The position numbers and the translations under genes are program-made. The notes below the pieces were generated by a model, which saw only the letters and a program-made list of their open reading frames with translations, was not told the origin of the DNA and did not search any database. This document shows, piece after piece, positions 49,220-62,019 of a DNA stretch of 64,000 nt. How positions within the stretch are numbered: the first letter of the stretch is position 1; each line of letters opens with the position of its first letter. This DNA comes from Atherix ibis (taxonomy: Eukaryota; Arthropoda; Insecta; Diptera; Athericidae): contig OY282607.1 of assembly GCA_958298945.1 (NCBI GenBank), forward strand, positions 54,599,020 through 54,663,019, given 5' to 3'.

Positions 49220-52200
49220 TATTTAACAAATAATTAAAAAAAATATATGATTTTATAAATAACTTGATAATTATACTTAAAGAACTTTAAAGAACTGAAA
49301 ACGAGTTCATTTTTATGGAGTATGGAGTTAGTGAAACTATCGATGAGACTTGTTTGATATCCTTAAAAATTAGTTCTACTCTTCAATGCCACTTAAAAAA
49401 TAGTTACCCAAATATATATAAAATTACTTTTATTTAAATTAAATTGATTTCTTCGCAAAAAAAATCAAACGAATTCTCAATTTAATTGAACAAAAACTCT
49501 ACGATAAAATGCTGTTTTTTATCTAACATATTTTTAAAAAAGGAAAAATTTCAATGCAAATAAAATATATTTTACATTTTTTATACAATATATTCATAGA
49601 TCGATATTCAATTAATTCGAATTAAATCGGAAAATCAGGACTAAATTGAAAAAATAAATATATATTGTAGAGAGAAAATACTAAAATTTTATCTCGATAT
49701 CATTTTACGAGAGTATTTAGAGTGTACTCGAAAAATTGATTTTAATAAGATTTTACTATATATTCTCATTTTATATTATAATAAAAATCAGTTTAAGTTT
49801 ATATCATTTTAATCGATTAGCTAATACTATCAATGATTTTTATCTTTTACATAATTAACCATCAACGTAGGTTGCTACAAAAGTTAATGCACTCACGTAT
49901 TTTCCTACTAAACTGTTATAAATTATTTTAAAAAAATGCTATTGAAAATATTTTAGTTTAAGAGTTTTCTAGGACTTTAATGAGGATTTTTGTTGAGTTC
50001 CCAATATAAATAAATTCTGTGATTGAATGTTGATAAAAATAATTTTTATGATGTATGAAATCAAAAATTGTGGTGAATCGAGTACCCAAAAATATCAATT
50101 TTGTCTTTGCATTTTTTTTATCCTAAAAGCAGAGGAAATACTGCATCCATTTTTTTTTTTTGGTTCAGTTTGCTAGAATTGCATCCAACAGATTTTTAAC
50201 CAATTTACTCTTTCTGCGTTAGTATTTTTTAACCTTGTAAACATCACGTCCTTTTAAAGAAGCTTAGTTAAAATGAAATCCTTTCGTTTCAATTCATTTA
50301 GAATGGAGTTTTTCAACAATTTTCATGATTTATTATTTACGCGCTTTTCATTCCTTAGGTTTTATTAGATATTTCAGCATACATGCTGGTACTTCCTCTG
50401 AACCGCACAACTTCCATGAAAGTTGTAAAAACCCAGATTTAAAGTATACAAATTGCGCTAGTAATATGCAACTCTGAAGTATGTAACTTTGGGTAAGGCA
50501 TTGCTTCTTATAAGTTGAAACAAAAAACGAAATAGTGAACAAGGTTATGTAATGGAAAAGTCTGCCTTATGAGCACCATATTCTTCTAACTTGCTTGTTT
50601 GTGTTAATATAATATATTAAAATTATATATTTAAAAAAATATTATCGAAGTTTGCACGGAGAATGTATGCACGTTCACATAACAAAAAAAATCATGCAAA
50701 GAAAAAACAAAGTTTTACTTGGCGATACCAAAGGTTTTAAGTTTGCCAAAGGAGTGAGAAAAAGAGTATTTTTTTTAAATTTGATAGATGCGAATGGAAT
50801 TTTTTATAACAGTCTTGATGGATAACAGTGTTTGTTATATAAAAGCGAACATTACAAATTTTTCGAAGGATTCGGGATTATAGGGTATGGATTGGAAGGG
50901 AATTAGAATGCTTAGTCGACCCCAAAGTTCGAGTCCATTCGTCCATATCGGTTTCGGTACCGCATTGTATAATAATAGTTAGCTTTTTATTGTTAGTTTT
51001 GAGCTACTATCTAAATAGGACTCGTAGTAATTGTTTGTATTGTTCATTAAGTTAACTTTCTTTAGTTTTCGTATGAGAGTTTCAGGTTAACCGTTTGAGA
51101 GAAAAAAGAAATAAAACTAAAAAAAAAATTAGCTTCAGATTGGGGAAAAGGGAATCAGCTAAAAATTTGGAAATAAAAATAAAAGAATTTGAGTTAACAA
51201 TGACACAGATAAGGAATTTACAAAGGGGCACTCCAAATAATTGGCCTGGGAATACCGCAGGATTTTGGGAAAATGGCCAGGAAGAGACGTACTCGTACTA
51301 TCTACCTCTCTCCCACATTAATCGTTGGTCCACTCCACACTCTTCTCATCTTTTCTTCTCCTTTTTTTTATTTATCAGCGTTGGTTCCTGGTTGTGGGTT
51401 TCTCGATTTAGTTTACAAAGTCCATATCTTCCGTTTTGTTAACTCGATTTTTTATAAAATTTTCTTTGATATCTCTATAAAAAATTTATCATAATATAGC
51501 CTGTATTAAGATAAATGCTATTGAGCTACTTTATAGTTTTATGTATGGCTTAAATATGACCAAATAATTCTAGGCGTCTTGGCCTTGCGACGATATTTTC
51601 CAATTTAATACTTTCGAAATATCTTTGATATCCATCAAAGGCAGACCCTATCTGCATACTTTATCTTCTACTATCATAAAAGTAACCACTGCACACTTTC
51701 TGACCTAAGATCTTTCATCACACTTTACCAAGGTTATTATTGCAATATTTTTAATTTAATAATTGATTTTTGAAGAAAAATATGTTGTCAACGCATTTCA
51801 TAGAATACTATAATTTTATCTGTAATTGTTTCTTTCTCGTAAAATTTCTCATAGAAATTTTTTATGTTTGCTGAAAATGATGAAATTTTTTTATATAGTC
51901 TGCCCTATAAGTAGATGATTCTAAAGAGCAATTTTTTTATAATAATTTTACAGAAAAAATAAAAATTTTAGTAGAATTTTACTTCGGATAAAAAATTATC
52001 TTTAAAAAATGTTAAATACAGTCGTAAGAAAATAAAGCAAAATACGACTTGCTTTTAGATAAAATCTTTTAATATTCAAAAGAGCTTTTAAAAATTGTAC
52101 AATTACATACACATACATCAAAATATCAATTTTATCCGAGAGATTTAACTATAAGAATCGTTTTTGTAGATTTTGAAAATAATATTTTTATTGAACATAA

Positions 52201-53160
52201 AATATTTTCGTATAAAAAGACAAATACTCAAATAACTTGTTAGATAATAAATATATGTGAGTGCATTTTAATAGGAAATGGTTCCCATTACTGATCCACT
52301 CGGTCTGATGGTCTACCTATGAGATATTTGGCATTTTTTTTTTTAAATATTACAATATCATTATTACCGCATAATATAAAGTGGAATATTTATCGCATAA
52401 ATTTGAATGAAAACATTACCACTAATTTCGTTATCGATTATAGACCTATATACGAAATATGAATTTTTTCCAAATAAATTTTAAACAAAGTAATGTTTAA
52501 CGGTTATGAAAATAATATTTATAGTGATGAAAATAGTCTCAAAAAAACTATCCCATAAAGAAGCAATACTACGAAAGTGTTAGTTGATATTACAATTTAG
52601 CATAATGAAATCAGATAAAAAGCGGAAATATTAACCTATTACTACAAACACACCTAGTCGACTTTTTCACAATTAACTTATCTTAAAGTAATAATAGAAG
52701 AATTACATCTATTCGTGACTTGAACATGTGTATGGTTTTTTTTTATCTGATTGATTCGATATTATTTATAATAATTACCTGTAGTTGATAAAATGTGATC
52801 AAAGTTCATTTGAGTGAAAGTACGATAATATTATGATAAACAAATCAATATTAAAGCAATTAGAAATATTTTTTTAAAGAAATAGATTATGTATAAAGTA
52901 TAAAAAATCATATCCAAATTCGTTCATTATCAATTCACCACAATTGTAATATTATAATAAAAAGTATTATTATACACAGGAACTTCCAAGCAACCACGTC
53001 ATTTGACGTAAATGTATGTGACTGGTACACGTTGTATCTGATTAAATATTTCATAAACTAGACTATGTTAAAAGAAACTTTATATCTATGTTAATATATA
53101 ATAAATTTAATTGGGAATTATATAACTGCACAATTTTCCTCAAAAGCTTATTTTCTAGTT
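49220..53160. other. gene-poor AT-rich DNA
   Basis: No gene, RNA or transposon could be supported. A 115-codon plus-strand frame at 51095-51442 has a Lys-rich start and a hydrophobic end but no family motif or splice context. It sits in a slightly less AT-rich, CT-rich patch. Confidence 0.5.
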
Positions 53161-53166
53161 AAAAGG

Positions 53167-53275
53167 ATGTACGGAGCAGAAGTAGTTTGGGAAGGAACCG
53201 TCAACAAGATCAGCTATGTTAGACACAATAACAGCTTGTATACTCGTATGATCGCAGCATATCAAATAGTAGGTA
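53167..53275 (+). pseudogene. possible R1-type LINE fragment
   Basis: The frame starting MYGAEVVWEG and continuing to MIAAYQIV resembles the end of R1-clade reverse transcriptases (YGAxVW … AYRTVS). Only about 35 residues match, so this is tentative. Confidence 0.3.
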
Positions 53276-53379
53276 TTTTTAAAATCTATTTTTATTGTCT
53301 GTCTTGTGAAGTATCTATTGTACATCCCATTTGCAATATATGGGCCAGAAATAGTTCCGTTCTTATATGAGTAGAGGGC

Positions 53380-54960
53380 AGATGTAAATTATATTCATTA
53401 TATTAAACACTCCGATTAAAATATTACTGTTTTATAATAACGGAAATGTAACAAAACAAACAGAGATTTTGGAGTGTGGTGACAATTTGTGGTAGGACAA
53501 ACGCGGAGGAGGTGAGCTACAGTGCTCGTAGCTGGTGAGCGGATATACTACATAGTAATGAGCGAGAATAGTGCCTGGAGACGGAGAATAGTGCTAGGAG
53601 ATGAGCAAGAACAGTGCTCAAAGAAGAATTGTAAAAAAAATTGAGAGTTGATTGAAACTCTATTGATGTGTCGTAATGGTTTCTCGTCTTGATATTGACT
53701 ATGAACATTCTTATTTTCAATCATTTTCCCTGATATCTTCCAATATTTTTACTTTTCTAGCGCATATATTTGTACCTCTTTTCAATTAATATCCTGATTC
53801 GATCCCATCAAAAAATCCGAAAAGCTATTTCCTATTTCATTTTCGTCACTTATGCATTTTAATTAATCTCATACGTCATATACATAAGGAAAAATATATT
53901 TGGTTTTATTGATCCTTGATTATTAATATCCATCCGCTTGTTGAATTCAATATTCATAAATATACAGAATCTTTAGTAAATACTTTAGTGGTCATATGTT
54001 GCTGCAGTAAATTTTAAAATACCATTAAATGTATAAGAGTATCCTAATAGAAGTAATACAAGCTTTAACGAGTGTACAGGTGCATAAATGCTTTCCTGAC
54101 TAATTTATTTCTGCAGAATATTCATTTTAAAATATATCCAAATAAAAAAAAATTACCGAATAGAATAAGTACTTGAGTATTATCAATTATTGTGTTGAAT
54201 ATGTACTCGTATATGTTTTGTAAGAAAATTACTACATTACATAGTGTTGGATAAGATTAAACCCGTAAGACAACAAGTCACAAGAAATTGCTTTCAAGAA
54301 ATTAAGTGCGGGTAACACTCATAAAGTCCAAGTTGGCGTTTTTTTAACCCGGTTTTATTCAACCAAGTTGTCCTACTTGTTGTTTAATTTTTGTTGCTTG
54401 ATGCACGGTAATTTTATTTTTCCGAATGACTTTTCGGTAAAAATTTTTTAACAGGAAATGAACTGTTTTTAGACAAACATTTTTGTTAGAGTCACTGAAC
54501 AAGTTCGGCTAAGATTTCTTTAAATATCGTATAATAAGAAATATCAATACATAACTGTTTAAAAATCGATGGTATGTTAAATATTTTCATGGGATTCAAC
54601 TTTCTGTTGTTGTGCTTATTCAATATTAAAAGTTTTCTTTTATCGATCGTCGCCTCTGTTAATAGTTGTTTTTCTTTGAAATAATGACTTATGTTGTGCC
54701 AAACTAATATCAATTTTACTTATTAACTTTGGTCATTTTTACCAAATTTTAGTGTTAAAAAACAAAGAATTTTTACAATTTTGTTATAATAATAGGTTAT
54801 TATCATATATATTAATTAAAATATTTTAAATGAATTTTAGAAATATATAAAAGTTATTCAACAAAAAATTCTGCAAAGATATTTCGAAGAGATTGTAGAA
54901 CATTGTTAAGGATTAACAAGAATTTTTCTAAGAAATGTAACCAAATTTTTGATAAAACTT
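53380..54960. other. AT-rich spacer
   Basis: No gene is seen. Around 53550-53620 a purine-rich segment repeats GAGAATAGTGC-like words three times, a weak minisatellite. Confidence 0.5.
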
Positions 54961-54961
54961 T

Positions 54962-55162
54962 AAAATTCCTACAAAATGTCAAAGATTGTTAAATTTTTTT
55001 TACTTAGAAAATGTTTACAAAATTTAAATATATTTAAAAAAAAGTTTTCGGTTGTATTTTAAAGAAAGTCTGAAGAAATTTCAATAAATTTCTAAAATTA
55101 AAAATTCCTACAAAATATTAAAGATTGTTAAATTTTTTTTACTTAGAAAATGTTTACAAAAT
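54962..55162. repeat. tandem duplication of about 60 bp
   Basis: AAATTCCTACAAAATGTCAA onward to ATGTTTACAAAAT (54962-55023) recurs at 55101-55162 with three or four changes. It lies in a 1.3-kb stretch (54840-56270) of monotonous A/T-rich sequence full of AAATTT and TTTAGAAA words, which suggests expansion from a simple ancestral motif. Confidence 0.8.
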
Positions 55163-55580
55163 ATCAAATAGAAGAAGAAAAAATTTAGGATAATTTGCTA
55201 AATTTTGATGAAATGTTGAAAAAATGTTAAGGGATTTTTTAGAAAGTTTCAATTTATAAAATTATTTCAAGCACTTTAAAGAATTTCAAAATATTCTATA
55301 AGATTTTTACGAAACCTCTAAATTTTTCTTATAAAAATTGCAAATTTAAAAATCTTGAAAAATTTATCAAAGATTGCTATAATATTTTCTACTACTTAGA
55401 AAATAATAACTGATTATTAGAAATAACATTTTCAAAGAATATATATTTAAAGATAATTTCAAAAATTTGAAATTGTTCAAAAATTGATGAAATTTAAAAA
55501 AAAAATCGAAAAATTTCTAGATTTTCGATGGTATTTTAAGAAATCTGAAGAAATTTCAATAAATATTGCCTGTATAATTA

Positions 55581-55587
<7 letters not shown>

Positions 55588-55621
<34 letters not shown>
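55588..55621. repeat. TA dinucleotide microsatellite
   Basis: An uninterrupted run of about 16 TA units. Confidence 0.97.
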
Positions 55622-55622
<1 letters not shown>

Positions 55623-56269
55623 CATATAATGAGTAAAGAAATTTTAGAATAATTTTTAACGTATTTTAACAAAAATGTTGAGGGATTTCTTCAAAAGTTT
55701 TGATTTCTAAAAAAGAAAATTTAGGAAAACTGCTTGGCAAATTAAAAAAAAATTGACAGCATTTTAGAAAAATCATGAAGAAAAGTGATTTTTCTTTTGA
55801 AAGATATGTATGTGTATTTCAAGAAGTTTTAAAAAAATTTATGAAATTGCAAAATATTTTAAAGAAATTTCTTAAAAAATATTTTAAAATTAATAAACGC
55901 TGCTAATTTATAAAAAAAAAACCATTTAAATTCTGCAAAATTGATAAAGTTATCTAATATTTAGAAAAATTCTAATTAACAAAAGATAAGTGATTTAAAA
56001 AAAAAACTTAAAGGAAAGTTTTAAAATAATTTAAAACAAACTTGAAAATTTCTAAAACTTTTAAAAGAATTTCAGAAAATTCTAAGTTGTTAAACGTTTT
56101 TAAGAGATTTTTAAGAAAATTTTATAAAGTTCTAGATATTCTTGAAAGATTTTTAACAAATCTTCGAAGATAAATAACCTAAGGAAGATTTCAATAAATT
56201 ATTGTCGTTAGAAATATTCGTAATTGCAAAGATAATTTTTTTTCTTATAAACTACTCTCGATAGAATTT

Positions 56270-59200
56270 TTCAGAGTGTAAAATATGATAGAAGCGTCAT
56301 TTTATTTATTTATATATAAAAGAAAAAATTAATATTGGTAAAGTGGCCATAGTAATTACCTAAACGCCATCACAAAAACATTAAATGCCACACAAAACTA
56401 GAGTTCAGAATAAATTTTACGTGTATTTGCATACATTTTATATATTCTAATTGATTTATGAAAATAAAAATATCCCATTTAATAAAAGGAAGAGAAAAAT
56501 TAAAAAAACATTTCCATATGTGAATGGAAAAATATCCTTTTTAAATCAATAACTAACCGTTAATTAAAACTATTTTTATTTTTTTATTTTTAACTTTATA
56601 AATAAATATTATTAATAAAATTTAATACAATTTTTTTTAGATATAACAATATTTCATTTCCTAATAATATTTATTGTACAATAGTATAAAAAAAAAGGTT
56701 TCGTAAGAACAAATTACAGTTTATATGGGTCCCCATTCTCCTTCTTTTATAAGGTAAACTAATTAAAATTCTAATTTTCAAATTGATTAAATTCATAGTT
56801 TCGTCTTTAAATGTGAACGTTTCATAATTTTTTAAATAAATATCACTTGAAATAACTGGTGCAGAGTTTGTTTCAAAAAAGTAAACTAAATACGTGTATG
56901 ATACTACAAAGTACACATATGGCCATTATAATAATAAACATTTATAAAGTAAAAATATTTTTGTAATAATTTTACCTATGATTGAATGCATAACCAATTT
57001 ATAGCTATTAATTAATAATTAAAACGGTACAGTCAAATAATGTTATTATCAATTAGTGTCTGTTCGCAGAATATTGTAAGAAGCTTGCAATATCCCCAAA
57101 TCTAAAGTTCAAATAAAAAAAAATGTTTGCGCTGACACAATTTTCGAAAATATTGTATTATTATAACTGTTCGAGAATAAGAACAGTTTTAGCATATTTC
57201 CTCTTATCTTTTTTTTTCTTGCCAATTTACTATTTAGGTTTTTGTGTTAAAATTATTATTTACTCAAATGCAAAGAACATGTTTATATTAAAAAAAAATT
57301 GTATTTGTATTAACTTCAGAGAGAATATTCTTATTTGGAAATATTTCATTTTATAAAACTTACCAAATATATCGTTAATAAATCCATTATTTTTTTTTTA
57401 ATTTTCTAATCAAAAGCGTTCAGTCTTTTCGAAGACATAAAGTCCTTCTATGTTCTGTTCTATTATATTTTTTTACATGAACAAATTTTAATTAACAACA
57501 ACAAAAAAAAACAAATTGCTATTATTGAGTTTGAAAATAAATTATTTTGGGTAAAACACAATTTTAATTCGTTTAAATTTTCTTTATTAAAACCAACCAA
57601 CTAATCTGTATAGTTGAACGGACAGCACTAAACTGAAGGCGATCACTGAATCGAAGACAATTGTTACCATAGCTTATTGGATACCTTTGACGATACTCCC
57701 ATTTTAGAGGCTTCGTATCATCGTCATTGCGTCGTCATCATCATCATCAACATCTTTACTATCATTGAACACGAACACTTCAAGAACATTCTCCGTTTTC
57801 AGTTATAAGGTATCAGTGCTTGGATGATCCGAGTGGATAGGCTAGATTAGACTCATAAGCCTGTTGTGAAGCAGAGTAATAAGACAGTAAGAAAAGAGTT
57901 TACAGCAATGAGCGTGTTCCAAACTTGAAAGTTGATCGAGTACAGCAGCAGTTCAATGTCATGGCATCTTCAATGTGAGGAAATGGGAGAAAATTTCTCG
58001 GTCAGAAATATGTATTTTCATTAGATTTTTACCTTATGTAACGGGTTTTCGTACTACCACCACGACTACTACTGAATTAAGTAAATTATAATTTTTTGAA
58101 CTGGACAAGTCGTCATGCCAATAGGTAAATGGACTCGTTTCTATAGAATATGACGAATGAATTGATTTCAGTTTTAAACATGTAAATGGATTTATTGAAG
58201 TTCCCCGCCAAATAGTCATTGTTATTCTGGGCAGCACTTTTCGTACATGCATTCATACATGCATATTTAAAATGTCTGTCAACGGGAGGAAAATATAATT
58301 TTAAATTTTACTTACGGAATCTTAAGTATTGTATAGTAAATTGCATCTGACTATGTTATAAGTAAGTGGGGCTTTCGTCAATGGAGAAACATATATTAAT
58401 TCCAAGTTTTCCAATATGAACACGTGTGGATGCACTTGTATACAAATTTAACTCAATACTACAAGTATGCATTAAAAGATACCATGGTCCAACCAAGTTC
58501 AACGATCGATTGATTCGAGATCAACATTACCATCTATCCACACTGAGCATCATACTGTTGGATCTGGTTCTATCCTTGCCTTGACCTTACAACTTGTTTT
58601 AAGTTAATCGAATTTGTGTCAGATGTTCAGATGTTAAATACTTGTTTTCATAAAATTTGGGTCTCAAGTGGTTTTTATTGAAAATATCTTTCTATTTGCC
58701 TCCCTCTTTCTTTGTTTGTTTTTGTTTGTATTTTACTTATTTCGACCTTGACCCATATTCATTGGAGCAAAGAATTTCAAATTTAAAATACTGCCTTATT
58801 CCCTAATATGCATATTTATACGAGTGTATATACACTGCTAAGTTATTAAAAAAAATATATTGTAAGTTTAAAAAAAAAACTTTAATATAATGTAAAAAAC
58901 AATTTCTGGTTTTAATATGATTCTTTTTAGAAAATATTTGTTTTTTTTAGATATTATTTTTTTAATAATACTTTTCGTAGTGGAACTTATTGCGAAATTC
59001 AATTATTTATGCGCCATCTTTTTCGTAACATAACATTTATTCTTAGAAAGTAAATATAAAAACTACCAAAGTACTCTTGTTTACTCATCTAAAAAATAGC
59101 AAAAAAATTTATTTTAAGTCCAATCCAATACTATTCAATGATTTAATGAAAAAAAATGTGTGTGTCTTTTTGAAAAGAGAACAAATAAATAAAATTTCTC

Positions 59201-59783
59201 AAATATTATATTCCATTTTTTTTTAAAACGAATAAAACTGATAATTTCTATGAAAACGTTAGAAAAGAACGGTTTTCAGAACATTTGCTCTAATCCTCTA
59301 ATAAAACTCAGAAATCTTTTGCCAATTGCGGACTTTATTTAATTTTTTTTTACTTCTATTCGTTTTTAATTCTATAAAAAAAAAAAATTCTGTTAGCAGA
59401 AAATTATAACATTTTTAGAAATTATACAATGACACAAGAAACTGTTATACGGTTTATTTATTATATTATTATAAAAATAAGCCATAAAAAAAACTATTTG
59501 GGTATTTTAATCTGCCAAAACCTAATAAGATGATTACAAAATGGTTGCCACGATTACGATCTACAGAATATATTACTTTCATTTGATGCCTTTTGAAGGT
59601 TTGTATTTATATATTATCATTAACATCAATTTAGGTTCTCGTAACATTATTACATGCAAAAGAGAAAAATGTTCTCTTCTTACGAGGTGAGGCAGAAAAG
59701 TTATAAGATTGGTATCACTGGTATCATGAGTACCTCGTCTATTAATTGTACGACCCGAGAGAGGGTATAGTTCGTTACGAAAA
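56270..59783. other. gene-poor DNA with one less AT-rich patch
   Basis: No coding exon could be supported. The stretch 57600-58620 has more balanced base composition, an ATC microsatellite (about 57717-57750) and no long open frame. It might be a non-coding first exon or promoter region of the minus-strand Spatzle gene, but nothing in the sequence proves that. Confidence 0.4.
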
Positions 59784-60050
59784 ATGCAATTGCAGCATTT
59801 GGGTCAACGATGTGCCATCAAATTTTGTCCTAATGTTGGAAAATTCTCAATTTCACTTGCGAAAAGAATACAACTGTTTCAGTGGCATAAAGCATTTTTA
59901 AAGGCCCGAGAAGCACTGGAAGACGAATCTTGCTCAAGGATACCTTAAACATTGAAAACTGATGAAAATGTCGAACAAGTGAGGGCTGCTGAAAAAATGA
60001 TTCTTCACGTTAGATCAGACATTGCAAACTATTGGATGCTCCACTAATAT
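59784..60050 (+). pseudogene. mariner relic, N-terminus fused to central motif
   Basis: From ATG 59784 the frame reads as a mariner N-terminus (QHLGQRCAIKFCPNVGK), then FQWHKAFLKAREALEDES, a stop, and TDENVEQVRAAEK. It then jumps directly to IANYWMLH, the stretch just before the second catalytic Asp. About 130 residues including the first Asp are therefore deleted. The same kind of join is seen in the relic at 4960-5610. Mariner copy B begins 29 bp further on. Confidence 0.7.
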
Positions 60051-60078
60051 GGTATATCCCCTCATACCCCCGATGCTA

Positions 60079-60998
60079 TTGGGTTGTTCGGAAAGTAATT
60101 TCGCTTCTTTTTTTTATAAAAATGAAAGACGATTTTCTTATAGTGAATTCATATTTTATTCAATTAAATATTGTCCAGTCTGATCCAATACTCTTTGCCA
60201 TCTTTCTGGCAGTAGCATGATTCTACGCTTATAAAATTTTTGTTCTTTGCTGGCAAAAAACTGATCCAAGTGATTTTTGACCTCCTCATTAGAAGTAAAC
60301 GTTTTACCGTCTAAAAATTTTTGTAGAGACCGGAACAAATGATAATCGGAAAGTGCTAGGTCTGGAGAGTATGATGGGTGTGGCAGTACGTGTATATCTA
60401 TCCAAGCTCTAAAAGCTTTTGCCGAGTGGTCAAACTTTTATGTGTTTCGCATTATCCTGTTGGAACACTGTAAATAAATTGACCAATTCTGGGCTTTTTT
60501 CTTTAAGTGAATCATTCAATTTGTCCAACTGATGAAAGTACACTTCAGAATTGATCTTTGTGTTGCTGGGTAGAAGCTCAAAATAAACGATTTCTTTGAC
60601 ATCCCACCAAACAGATAGCATAACCTTTTTCTGATGAATAAGTGCTTCGAGCCGGATAGCATAACCTTTTTTTTTTATGAACTTTCGAAGTGCTTCGAGC
60701 CGGTTCATCATTTCTACTCCAGGATCGTTTGCGCTTAACATTGTTGTAGACAACCTTAATGGGGAGGTTGTCTACAACCCAATAATGGATTATTTTCTTG
60801 GTGTTTTAGAAGCAAATCACAAACGTCAATGCGACGGCACAAATTTTTTTCCGTAAGAAGATGAGAAACCCATATGTTGAGCTTTGAGATTAAACCTAGC
60901 CGTTTCAAATGATCATGAACGGTCGAATTTGATAAATTTAATCTCTCAGCGATTATCACTCTGGGGAGTGTGCGATTATCGGACTTGATATTTTGAAG
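60079..60998 (-). mobile_element. mariner copy B, broken, same family as copy A
   Basis: The terminal repeat TTGGGTTGTTCGGAAAGTAA begins at 60079, next to TA. Minus-strand pieces run from the DNA-binding half (STVHDHLKRLGLISKLNIW near 60890-60930) through RRIDVCDLLLKHQENNP to VFQQDNAKH, SPDLALSDYH (third Asp intact) and LPERWQRVLDQTGQYLIE near the end. The block with the first catalytic Asp (TGDEKW) is absent, replaced by a perfect inverted repeat at 60740-60780. A further 45-bp tandem duplication lies at about 60640-60705. The 5' terminal repeat is missing, and the element abuts a LINE fragment near 61000. Confidence 0.9.
60740..60780. repeat. perfect palindrome inside mariner copy B
   Basis: GTTGTAGACAACCT and AGGTTGTCTACAAC flank an eight-base loop. 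The second arm is original mariner sequence (compare copy A at about 225-240), and the first is its inverted copy, put in place of roughly 40 bp present in copy A. Confidence 0.92.
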
Positions 60999-61004
60999 GC
61001 AGTT

Positions 61005-61190
61005 CGCAGAGTCAAGCTATTTTTTTTTCAAAAATGCGTAGAAATAAATGCTGGTGTTCCTCAGTGTTCTGCTTTATCTCTAATTCTTATTATTATTTTC
61101 ATAAATGATCTCTTATCTGTTACTGCTACTCCAGTCCACTGTTTCAGTTTTACATATTCGTTTCGTGAATCACGTTCTTGATCTTCGGCC
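61005..61190 (+). pseudogene. LINE reverse-transcriptase fragment
   Basis: The frame EINAGVPQCSALSLILIIIF followed by INDLLSVTATPVHCF matches the reverse-transcriptase block GVPQGSVLSP…LFINDLL of non-LTR retrotransposons, with Gly and Val replaced by Cys and Ala. The catalytic FADD box that should follow has decayed. Only about 60 residues remain, next to mariner copy B. Confidence 0.7.
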
Positions 61191-61508
61191 GTAGAAATGA
61201 ATTTGCAACGTATACTAAACACATTAAATTCTAATATATTATGTACGATTTATATATTCACTCCAAGCAGGAATACACTCCCCCTCATATGGACAAGCAC
61301 TTTTAAAACGTCATTGCACTTACTAGATGGGATACAAAATCAAGTAATACCAGGTACATAAGCTTAAATCCGCTGTTTAATCATAGATGACGTGAGTGAG
61401 CATATTAAGCAACCATACTTTTTTTTATGAGTTTGACATCTGTCAACATTAATCAGTGCACATTGTCAGCAATTTCGTACAACAACATTCATTTTTCCTT
61501 TGGTAATC

Positions 61509-62014
61509 ATGTCTAGTTTTGTGCCAGAAAAAGAGCATATGCGGGAAGTTCTGCTTTTCTGCTTCAATTTGAAGAAATCAACTCGCGAATCGTATCGAAT
61601 GCTTATGGAGGCCTATCGTGACAGTGTTTTATCGGAAACAACATGCCGAGATTGGTTTCGTCGGTAAAAAGACGGCCATTTTGACTTGTGCGACAAGAAG
61701 CGTGAAAATCGGACTAGGAATGTTGAGGACCATCAATTGCAGACTCTTTTGGAGGAAGACGATACCCAATCGCAAAAAATGCTCGCGGAGCAATTGGGTG
61801 TTACTCAACCAGCCATTTCCAAGCGTCTGCGTGCCATGGGGAAGATTGAAAAGATCGGAAAATGAGTGCCGCATGAATTGAACGATAGGCAGATGGAGCG
61901 ACGCCAAAACACATGCAAAATCTTGCTCGCCAGACAAAAAAGAAAGTCGTTCCTGCATCGGATTGTGACAGAAGATGAAAAGTGGATATATTTTGAGAAT
62001 CTTATCCACCGGTA
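61509..62014 (+). pseudogene. mariner transposase N-terminal half, different subfamily
   Basis: From ATG 61509 the reading is MSSFVPEKEHMREVLLFCFN, then ETTCRDWFRR, a stop, DDTQSQKMLAEQLGVTQPAI, SKRLRAMGKIEKIGK, a second stop, and VPHELNDRQMERRQNTCKIL. It continues to FLHRIVTEDEKWIYFEN, where the first catalytic Asp position is kept (TEDEKW for TGDEKW). Homology then ends abruptly at about 62014. The helix-turn-helix regions and WVPHEL linker are those of the mellifera/cecropia-type mariners. Two in-frame stops and the missing C-terminal half make it inactive. Confidence 0.85.
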
Positions 62015-62019
62015 AATTA

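Noticed and set aside
51095..51442. 115-codon ORF with Lys-rich start
   Set aside because: No recognisable motif or splice context. It ends in a T-rich, low-complexity hydrophobic stretch.
58034..58252. Minus-strand frame considered as the missing Spatzle signal-peptide exon
   Set aside because: No hydrophobic signal segment, a poly-Val run from a microsatellite, and no donor in the required phase.
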